This document shows, piece by piece, positions 39,694-51,600 of a DNA stretch of 64,000 bases. Each line of letters begins with the position of its first letter. Positions within the stretch are counted from its first letter, which is position 1. The DNA comes from Glandiceps talaboti. Lineage: Eukaryota; Hemichordata; Enteropneusta; Spengelidae. The stretch lies in the NCBI RefSeq assembly GCF_964340395.1, contig NC_135552.1:12056194-12120193 (forward strand), given 5' to 3'. The notes below the pieces were generated by a model. That model saw only the letters and a list, made by a program, of their open reading frames with translations. It was not told the DNA's origin and made no database searches. The translations under genes were made by a program, and so were the position numbers.

Positions 39694-42600
39694 CTGCAAG
39701 GCAAAACATACATAACCATAAATAAATTTCTATACTGGGCAGAATGCAAGACCATAACATTGATAAAGTTATGCAGTCTGATCACTCAAAAGCTTCAAAC
39801 TAGTAAATGAACTGTCAGAAAGTGGTGACATGGCTGGTAAGGTACTGACGGAATTATTGACTTAATCAACCCGAGGGTTGTTTCCCACTGTGCAAGTCAG
39901 TTCATAGTGGAATAACATTTTCGACTACCAGCTATTCCCTTCCTAGTGGTTTACCTATTGCAAAATGCTTCTAAAATACTTTCCTAAAAAATGCCAAACA
40001 AATGGAAAAACAATGAAAGATATCTTTTTTTGGAGGTCCTACCTGTGTAGCAAAGAAGTGGCCCTTGATACGCACAATAACTTCATTTTTCTCATTTGCT
40101 TTGACGTCTTTGGGAACATCTATTTCAGCTCTTGTCAACAATTCAAGGTCCTGGATCTGAAATAACAGAAACAAGAGACATTCATATTTGTTGGTAGTTT
40201 GCACAACCAGTGATGCAAGGATTACTGTACCTGCGACTTTTTAAAATTTACCGCGATAAGGAGACCTTGTAGACTCGTACATTATACTAGGAGGTCAAAT
40301 AATTTACTATCATGCATAAACTTAAAACAATGCTAGAAGGGAAACTCATTCCCATGCTCCAGTTTATACAAAGGAACCCATTTTTATAATTATGTTTCTC
40401 ATGACTCATCTGACCCTACATTTCTTTGATTCCACAAGTTCTTTTAATCGTTGCCATAGAGAGTTGCCATAGAGGGCGCCCTCTGTGATTATATCAAAAA
40501 AATTATGTCACTGGTGGCAAGATGAAAATCATGAAATAAGTCAAACTTTATTTACAGGAAGTATCTTTCTATCATTTCTGAACATACTAACAATCTGTGT
40601 ACTAGTAAATTTTCATCACTTTTTAAAATCAACATAACAGTACATAGACTTACTGCACTGCCTTTCTTGCCAATGATTCTACCAACCATGTTGTTAGGAA
40701 CCATAATTTCTGATGTGAGGCAAACTTCACCTTTGCCATTATAGACCTCTGTGAGAATTCTGTGGTAAATGGACCACTGGGCTATCCACTGTGCATCTGG
40801 ATAGCCTTCAATATACACAGCTCTATATTGGTCATCATCACTTCGTGCTGGTTCAACCTAAGTCAAAGAGTCATTTCACATTTCACATCAATGAATCATA
40901 CAAATCAACAAAGTCAAAATCAACCAAGATCATGCTCATAAAGCAACAGCAACATTGTCACGCTAGTAAGACAAATTTCAGTCTTTTGAAAATTCTTTGA
41001 AGACATTTTCACTTTTCATAAAATATTGCTTTTTTCAAAAAGTCTCTCAGTAATTGTTCAACCCAACAAGCAATAATTCTTGATTATTGGTGAAATTCAG
41101 CTGGATGGAGTTACACATACATTGTATCCCCTCCTTCAACCACCAAGAAGTTCGCGAGAAACGATAAGAAAGAATATCTCACCCTGACTTTGGCACTTGA
41201 CAGTTGGCTGATTTCCCTGATTTCTTTTCCTTTGACACCAATAATGGCACCTACAGCATTGGTTGGTATATACAAATATGTCACCTCAACTGGCTACAGG
41301 AAAAAAGGTAAAAAAAATAAATAGTGTAAGGAACTGTAACTCAATCTCAACCATGCATAGTTCACAAAATACACAGCAAACTATAAGCTACAGATTTAGG
41401 AAAAGATAAATCTACCCGGTATTTAAAATTTGAAGACAAGTTTGACATAGACCAGTTTTTTCTTTTGAGAGAAAGAAGCAACCAGGCCACCATAAATATA
41501 ATTTCCTGGTTTTCCCAATAATTAATGTGCTATGGAAAGAATAGGGGCACAAGATTACGTACTGGTTGAAGAAGTTCATGTGTATTTATGGCACAGGCAG
41601 ACGGGCCAAATGTAGCGTACAACTCGGCCGAGTTATGCTGAAATAAAGTCAGAAGATTCGGTTGTTGTTTGGGTGTTGGTATGACATACCAGGGGATAAG
41701 TTTCACACCATTAGTACATTAGGGTCATAGCAATACTGCAAATCTTAGACGTCAGTGCCAAAGTGTTCCATAGTACATTAGGGTCATAGCAATACTGCAA
41801 ATCTTAGAAGTTAGTGCCAAAGTGTTCCATAGTACATTAGGGTCATAGCAATACTGCAAATCTTAGTGCCGAAGTGTTCCATATTACATTAGGGTCATAG
41901 CAATACTGCAAATCTTAGACGTTAGTGCCGAAGTGTTCCATAGTACATTAGGGTCATAGCAATACTGCAAATTTTAGTTCCAAAGTGTTCCATAGTACAT
42001 TAGGGTCATAGCAATACTGCAAATCTTAGTGCCGAAGTGTTCCATATTACATTAGGGTCATAGCAATACTGCAAATCTTAGTGCCGAAGTGTTCCATAGT
42101 ACATTAGGGTCATAGCAATACTGCAAATTTTAGTTCCAAAGTGTTCCATAGTACATTAGGGACATAGCAATACTGCAAAGCTTAGACGTTAGTGCCAAAG
42201 TGTTCCATAGTACATTAGGGTCATAGCAATACTGCAAATTTTAGTTCCAAAGTGTTCCATAGTACATTAGGGACATAGCAATACTGCAAATCTTAGACGT
42301 TAGTGCCGAAGTGTTCCATAGTACATTAGGGTCATAGCAATACTGCAAATTTTAGTTCCAAAGTGTTCCATAGTACATTAGGGTCATAGCAATACTGCAA
42401 ATTTTAGTTCCAAAGTGTTCCATAGTACATTAGGGACATAGCAATATTGCAAATCTTTGCCATTTTACAATCTTCATCTAGTTCCCATAGGCTAATTTTT
42501 ATGAACTACTGTGCCTAGTGCATTGTGTTTTATGTACAAGAGAGAATCTTATCACTACTTATTTGCATATTTTAAGTAAGCCTTCGTACAAGACCCAGTC

Positions 42601-45600
42601 TCCTCAAACACTACAATGTGTCTGTGATAGGCAGAAATTGGCTTGATTTTGATAATTGGCCCTGAAGATCAATGTCAAGGTCAAAGGTCAAGGTCTCAAA
42701 AGAGAGCTTGCATCTGATAATATGGGATAGACACTTGAATGGAATCTCTATGTATTACAGTTTTATAATGATTTTTAATTACAAATATGGCTGCCATTCA
42801 GTAACAGTGATACGAGCACCAAAAAGAATGCCTGTGCATAGTTCTTTTCTTCACTATTACTTGTAAACATGATTTACAAGAAATTGGCAATCTGTAAATA
42901 CTTTAATGTGTTTGTGATAGGCAGGAATGGGCTTGATTTTGATAACTGACCCTAAGGTCAAGGTGTCCAAAGATAGCTTGCATCTGATAATATGGGGGTA
43001 CACACTTCAATGCAGTGTCTGTGTATTACAGTTGTTTTTAAATCATACAACAAATCTTGAATTTTGAAGACAAATATGGCCGACATTCGGTCAAATTTGC
43101 ATATATCAAAAAACAAATTGATGTGCACATGTCCCTCCCATATGATATGTCACCTTTGTGCCACATTTTAAAGAAATTGAATATTGTATGTCTGAGAAAT
43201 GACATATTACGGAGGGACACGCGGGCAGACAGACAGAGCCCATTGCAATAGCCCCCGCCTTCGGTGCTAATTTAGTCATTTTAGTGCAAATTTTCTGGTT
43301 TACACAACTGTAGTTTTTTGCCCAAAACACCACCTATGAACATCATTCCATAAAACCAACAGAACGGGGGAAACGTTTTCTTGTACTGTTACACATCTAC
43401 CAGCTCTGCTAGTTTTACATGTCTCTTGACTCTAAGATAAATCCTGCAAATTCTGACTTGCGTAAAATATTCCAATGTCATTCAAAGTCATTTGTATTTG
43501 ATTTTTCCAAAACACACTCGGGTCAACTACGATGGTCAATCCCAAACAGACTCGTGTCCAGCTTCATAGAAGAGACCTTTATGATGTGTGTTTTCACAAA
43601 TACACTCGGTCCATAACGCTTACAAAGCAAAAACCTGCGCTGAAGTTGCCTTTTTGTGTTATAGTATGTACTTAGTCTGACACTAAACTTCTACAGTGAG
43701 GAAGTGGAGTGTCAGGAAAGCCGCAAGAATCGTTTCCCTTCATTCTTGTTACCTGATCAGAACACTTTATTATCAGGTCCTTAGTACTAACTACTTTGCT
43801 AGAACTTAATTTTTTAAGGCAGACACACACTTTGTAACTTATTTCAAACTGAAGTCTCTGTCAATAGCTTGTAAAACACAACATGTTGTGTACTCGCTTA
43901 AAAAGGCCTGATAGGGCTGAAGAACACAACATTATCTTACCGTCTACTTTTCCAATGACCTGGATAGATCAAAATCTTAAATTTTGAAGTGCATTTTTGT
44001 TACAGCCATGAAACAAGTGTTTGGGTACTAAAAGTGTCAAAGCACTGCATAGATAGTCATATCTTTCAAACAAGCAACATTGACAATAGGGAACTTGCAA
44101 ACCCGCCATGTTGAATGTTGCATCATGGGAAATGTGATAATACAGGCTGATCAATTAGTATTATGAACAATATTGTTATATTGTTTGTAACCACAAATGA
44201 TCTATTCATAGTCACCCTGACCATTGTGGGAGCTTAATTTTATCGGTAGCTCCAGATTAGGTAATACGATAACCTCAGATAATCCCATAGTCCTTTGCGT
44301 CTGAGCTTGCTCAGTATGGATTGCAAGTTCCCTACTGTTCAGCTTGCTGGGGTGCACACACACCAAACAGGCAGTAACTTAGAGTTGATATCTCATTTAA
44401 CACTTACCATGGCTACATTGAAAATAGCTCCTGGGGAGTTGCCAAGACCTGAGAAGACTGAAGCATGGTTAAGTCCTGGGAATAAGTTGTATTGTTGCTG
44501 AAACACAAAGACACATAAAAATTACTACATAGATCCAATAAAAGTCAAATGCACTGAAGAAAATGCCACAAGTTAGGGTTTTCAGCATCAATTTCTCTAC
44601 ATGTCAACATGAATAACATTCTGATAAAGTAAAGGGGAACACTTTTTATCCTGATATACTAATAAATACCCACTATGTATAATATCAATTATAACTGACA
44701 TATACACTAGCCAGCCAGCAAAATTCAGCAAGCAGATTTCTTACTATGAAATTAAATCCCTCCATATTTTAATTTTCATTAAAGTTGTAACAGAGTCACC
44801 CAGGACACAAAATGGCTGACTTTATAACAAGCCAGACAAAAACAACTTGCATTTTCACCATCTGAATTGAGATTTTCACTATTTCATTTCTGTTGAAAAC
44901 TTTCCAAACTTTCGGCTATTTCACTGTATCACACTAAACCAACCATGATGTGAACTTACTGTAAGACTGCACATGTCTGCTCTGAAGCTATCTCGAAGTT
45001 TTTCACTGATCATTTCTTCAGCTTTACAGCTAGCTTCAAGCGATCCTTTGACATTTATGGTTCGTTCCATGTTGAATATGGTGAGTTCCTGCAAACTGTA
45101 CAAAAGAAGAACATTTAGAAACCCTCAGAATGCTATGAAACTATGGCTTTATGACCCAGCAACCCCTACTTGTGCACTCCCACCCCAAATACACCTTAAA
45201 GCTACTGCTGGATGGTTTATGAACCCATTTCTACTCCCAAATAACACCCCTCCCCCTCTCCACTGCTGTATGGCTATATGATCTCCATGGCATTATGACC
45301 TGACCCCCTACCGACCCCCCTCCCAACCACAAGTTACTGCGATATAGTTTTATGACCTTTTCTCCCAGATAACTTTATGACCACCACCTTCCCCAACTGC
45401 TCTATAACTATATGATTTCCTATCTCACTGCAGCATGGCTTGACTCACCATTCCTGCCCCCATCCCTACTCTACACACGTGACAAATTATCACATAACAA
45501 TATACTGTGCATAAGATATCCAAATACTGAGCCAGGTATATGGAGACTGCTCTAAAGTGCCAATACAACAGTCACATGAATAAGCTACATCCATGTCTTA

Positions 45601-48600
45601 CTACTGTCTAATCAAATGATACTTTCTCAATACTTCTGACTGCACTTCATACAAACCAATCTTCAAAGGAAACATGTGTAGGAACTGCATATTCTCCCAC
45701 TACTTACTTAGAAATGGAGACTTTTGTTTGGGAATCTTCCATTATTTTGTTCAGTGTCTGGCCACCTTTACCGATAAGACGACCTACTAGGGAGTTGTGT
45801 GCCATCATTTTGAGTGGCGGTGCTTCATAGCTGTTGTCAAAATAAAACAAAAAAATATTACACATTAAAAGTCACTAACGAGTACTAAAATTTTAACCAA
45901 TACACACAACATACTTTTCATAAGCTGAGAGCTTTTGACTTCAAACAGTCGGTCTTGTTCACTCATGATAGAGGGCGCTGTTGATAAGCTGAGAGCTTTT
46001 GACTGCAAACAGTCCAGTCGGTCTTGTTCACTCATGATAGAGGGCGCTGTTTAGGACATCACAGAAAATGCTCCCATAGATCTTATGAGAAAGTCACTAT
46101 TTCATTAATTTCAAAATGAAACAAAAAATATTACACATTAATGCCCTTATTTCATTAATATCAAAAAGGAACAAATCTGTTGCACATTAAAAGTCAGATA
46201 AACAAATATATACTTGAAGTCTAACTTCAGCAATCAACCTGATCAGACTTTTTTCTTTTGTGAAGAAAGTGATGTCGTCAGAGGTTTTCCCATAAGTCCT
46301 TGCAGGAAATGCCCAAATTAGCAAAACACATGTCGAGTGCAGTACAGCTTTCTTTACAAGTTTTCAAATTTGAGTAAGGTATTGTGTGATGTTACTTTAA
46401 CATCCTAAAATCTCATTCAAGTTGATAGCAGCAATCAATACCAGTGTACTAAAGGCAGAAATAAGTCTGACTGGGACTTTTCCTTTAAGTTGATAGCAGT
46501 AATCAATACAAGTGTACTAAAGGCAGAAATAAGTCTGACTGGACTTTTACTTTAAGGTGATAGCAGCAATCAATACCAGTGTACTAAAGGCAGAAATAAG
46601 TCTGACTGGACTTTTACTTTAAGGTGATAGCAGCAATCAATACCAGTGTACTAAAGGCAGATATAAGTCTGACTGGACTTTTACTTTAAGGTGATAGCAG
46701 CAATCAATACCAGTGTACTAAAGGCAGAAATAAGTCTGACTGGACTTTTTCCTTTAAGTTGATAGCAGCAATCAATACAAGTGTACTAAAGGCAGAAATA
46801 AGTCTGACTGGACTTTTTCTTTAAGTTGATAGCAGCAATCAATACAAGTGTACTAAAGGCAGAAATAAGTCTGACTGGACTTTTTCTTTAAGTTGATAGC
46901 AGCAATCAATACAAGTGTACTAAAAGGCAGAAATAAGTCTGACTGGACTTTTTCTTTAAATTGATAGCAGCAATCAATACCAGTGTACTAAAGGCAGAAA
47001 TAAGTCTGAAAGATCACACACTCATTACCTTGCTGGATTAGAAGACTGGTTTTCTTTAACCATGGTTTCCATTATTTTGCGGACAGTGTTGGAACATTGG
47101 AGTGGTGTGCCATAGATAATGATAGCCTATGAATAAAATACACAACTTTTTACAAATACAGAAAAAGAGTATCTAAATTGAAATACTGGGGTAGTGTACA
47201 ATAGACAATGGTAGCCTATGAATAGAACATAGTTTTTCATAAATACAGAAATAATAATCTTTATTGTAACACTGGAGGAGTGTGCCATGGATAACTTATG
47301 GAACACACAACTTCTGACAATTACAGAAGAAAACTTAGTTGAAATATTGGGGTGGTGTACCACAGGCAATAATAGCCTACAACTAGAACACACAACTTCT
47401 AAAAATTACAAAATAAAACTTGGTTGAAATATTGTGACTGAGGTATCATCCCTTTACATAATGAATATAAAATAGCCTACCTTTTCTACAGCGGTGGCAT
47501 TTTCCTTGCTTCTTATAATATCAACCCTGTGTAATTTAAGAAGAGAAATGTTTTTCTCAGATGAGAGACATGTGCAATGAATTACAAGTAATGCTGCTGT
47601 AAATCCTAAATTTCAAAAATAACCTGTGAGATTTTATGAACATACTAGATTACTATAGAGGACATCACTTTCCAAATGAACTTTCTGAACATGAGCCATT
47701 ATTGCACCTTTACGCCATTGGGGGTTCCATTCTATTGTTAGAGTCTCGGTTGAGCTAATTTCCTAAACAGATCACTAGAGGGCTCCCTTCATTGTAATGA
47801 TTTCATTGTATCTGTTTTACTACTTTGATTACTAGACAGCACCCCCTCCATTGTAGTGGTCCACACTACTGTTTTCTTACTTGGACCACTAGAGGGCGGC
47901 ACTCATTGTGATGTAATGGAAGGTTTGCTAATTGGTGCAAGTCTTCAATATTACTGTGTATATCCACAAACTTACCTAGCTTTTGTTTGTTGCGTAATTT
48001 GACGGATATTGGCACCCTTCTTGCCAATTATAGCACCAACCATTCCACTGGGAACCATGAGTCTGAATCAAATTCAAAATGTACCAAAGTAAAAATGTGT
48101 CATTCTTTAGAAAAGTGCACAAATATAAATTAACAACCTAAAATCAACAAATGTTTTATGTATCAAGGACCAAACATCTGTAACTGGCTGGGGTGAAATA
48201 TTACCGGAAACATTTTAAGGGTATTCCAAATTATATGTAACATTTTTTGGATAAACTTTTTCATTTTTGTAATTATTATTTAGTACAATATTGTCACAAA
48301 ACATTATAGAAAATACATCTGCAAAATAGAATAACCTGCTGATTGTTTTCTTACATTACATATTGATTTGTATCACTTACATAATGTACCTGAGTTGGTA
48401 CTACTCAGCCATGACAAATTCTACCTCACCATTCTTTAGTTACAGTGGAATCATGCGATCCCTTGCTACTCCTCCATGTTTCAAAACAATCTGATTAAAA
48501 TTTGATGTGGTGAAAGCGGCTAGATGTCTATACTTGCCTCTTATCTCCATCGCTTTGTTCGTTTGTTTTGTTCTGCCTTCAAACCCGGAACAAAACAAAC

Positions 48601-51600
48601 GACACAAAACGATGGAAACAGAGGTAAATAAAGACTTCTAGCCGCTTTTACCACATCAGATTTTAATCAGACTGGGTTCAATACAATTCTTATCAAATTT
48701 CATTTCATTTCAGTTTCATTCATTTTTCTTGTTTCTTGCATCAAAAGAGGATATCATCTGTATGAAATATAATAACATACCTGACTGGAAGGTCGATAGT
48801 AGGGTACAAGTAAAGACGAGTCGTCCCTGAGCCTTGATCATTACGTGTATTCATTCTATTACGGTCGCGAGGTCCGTATCCCATATTGCCGCCATCTCTA
48901 CCACCACCATCCCTACTGTCTTTGTTGTCGTATGCAACCTGTAATCAACAGACCATTTTGATGAGAGGTAACCATGACAACATGTGTAAGCATGACAATG
49001 TGTGTAACCATGACAACTTAAAACTTGAAGTAGTCTGTAAGATACACGTATAGTAGAGGTTGTGCCACCATGTCAGATATCACTTCAAGAAAGAGAAACC
49101 TGAATGACATGACCTATCTATTTTACACTCTACCATAGTAGTTGTAGACAGAATAATTTCTTATGTGGACACTTTTGATTAAAGAGAAAAGATATGTTGT
49201 GTATTCCCTAAGTTCACCAATATGTCTAAGGACAGTTCCCTACCAAGGCCAGTACATAACACTTCCATGTAAGTTCTGATCAAGGCCAGCTATGTACTGA
49301 TAAGTGAAAGTCAATGAATATAACAATTTTATTCCGTTTAACATCCAAGTTTTTATCAAATATAGTAAATTCACAATGTATCTTTCCCTTGAAAAGCTAA
49401 TGTTGGATTTGGCACAGCTGTAGTAAAAGTTAGTCTTCAACAAAATAACAATCTGATTTAACCTCATGGCTCCAATGATCAGCAGAATTCAAGCTTTTCA
49501 TAACATATCCCAAAATACATCATCTTTGCCGGTATATTTTGAAAAGCAAAATTCCTCTAATAATCTATAATTAGCTCAACAAATTAGAATGTGTGACAAA
49601 AATTTTCCAGTTTTGAAGTCACTTTCTTTTGCATTACATCTCACCAACACAGTCTGCCATGTGATTGGTACTAAGCTGGGGTATGTCAGTTGATAAGACA
49701 TTTCTACGTTTCATCATATTATTTTCATTTTTCAGGAGTAATTTAGATATCTCCAGGCTTTCTAGGAGTAGTTTAAATTGACTTACCACAAGATCTACCC
49801 CTGCGTAGTCATGTCCATTAAGTTTGTTCACTGCTTCTTGTGCGTGATCTGGACTGTCAAAGGTTGCTTTTACGACCTTCGCAGTTGATGATACCGATAC
49901 TACATTGGTACAAAAAAATATAAAACATCACCTTTTAAAATCATTACAGAAAAGTAAATCTTCATACAGATGATGAAGCATAGAAACAAACATTTGGGAA
50001 ATTAGGGCAAAATTTGGGCGAGGTTGTGTCATTTGGTCATTAAATATTTTAAGGAGTATGGTTGTGTATCATGAGGAGCAACAGGTGGCCCAAAGGAGGT
50101 TTCCCCCCAAAATACCTGTCAACCATTACGTGCTCAAAAACCATATTTCAACTATTTGTATTCAAATCAATTGTCAATTTCTTTCTGACAGTATATTGTG
50201 AACAGACATTTCAGTACAAAGTGATTCTATTTTGACAGAAATTCATTGCATTAGGGGCGAGATCAATAGTTCAATGTAGGATAAAACACTAAATTCTTTT
50301 AGTTAGGCCTCAGACCTAACCCCCATTTCTAACTAAATTGGCTAAACTTGAAAATTATTTCAGACAGCACAATTAATTTCATGTAGTAGTATGTAGTGCT
50401 ATGAATACAAAGCCAGTGTGTAATGAGGAAAAATAGATCATTTGTTGACACTTTACTGTATTTTAGTGCCACACATTTATTATAGTGAAAATTCTTCCAT
50501 TTCTCAATTTGACATTTTTTTGAAATATATGTATTTAGGGGCACAAAACAGATTCATTAATTATAAAAATTAAAATCGATTCTATAGTATGAGAACTAAA
50601 ATAGCTTAACTCCCTCTACACCAAACCAAGGATTTTGTCCTTGAAAGGCAGAGATGACGTCTGAATTTTAAAATTACCACTTACAACTTTGCTAAATCTA
50701 ATGTGGATCTAATATGAAAACCTATGGCATCATTGCATCTCAGCAACTTAAATTAAAAGCCTAAAGGTAGCTATATTACAAGAGCATGAACATCCCATTT
50801 AAATTTAGCACAGCTATTAGTGACAATTTCAAAATCAAAATTAAATTTCTGTGCAAAGGTAAAAGACTTGCTTGCTACAGTGAACTTCTCAAGATAGTTA
50901 CACCAAGACAAGTCTCTGAGTTGGTCAACAACCTAATAAGCAAATATTGTATCTACTGCCCTCTACATGGCTCAAAATTAACATTTTTTCTTTGGTAGTC
51001 CTAGTTGGCTACCAATTTCAGAAATTGGTAGCCCAAGGATTGTGACCTGTAGTTCCATCTTCCTGAACTGAAGAGAGATTTCCTCTATTGGCAATATATG
51101 TGTTATTAAAATACTTTCATGTCCATAAATCTTCCATCTTCATCACGTAATCAGTGGTAGCCTGAGTGGGCTACCAGTTACAAATTATGGTAGCCTCATG
51201 ACAAGAAGTGGCAGTCTGTGGGCATGGAACTACTGTTAATTTCGAGCCCTGCATCACAGACCAGTCTGACTATATATACCAAGAGCTTCCCAATGTTTTA
51301 ACTGTACACAGATCTTTTTCAAGGGCTATGGTAACAGATTGATGCAGTTCAAGACTGCCTGCCAAAGTTTTTTATCACATCACCTTTGGCGATTTGTGCG
51401 AGTTTTGTACTGCATCAACCTTTTAACATTAGCCCTTGGAAAAGCACAGTTGAAATGTCTGGAAGTATTAAAATGCTGGTTTGCACAACATGGACTTGTG
51501 TGTCTTCAATTTGAACTAAAAGCAATGTACTCATCAAGTCCCAGCATAGACCAAGATACGTCATATAGTTCTACCCTTACCAGTCTGTTCTTTGAGTACT

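Noticed and set aside
39457-39810. 117-codon plus-strand open frame
   Set aside because: Antisense shadow of the IGF2BP terminal exon and its low-complexity tail.
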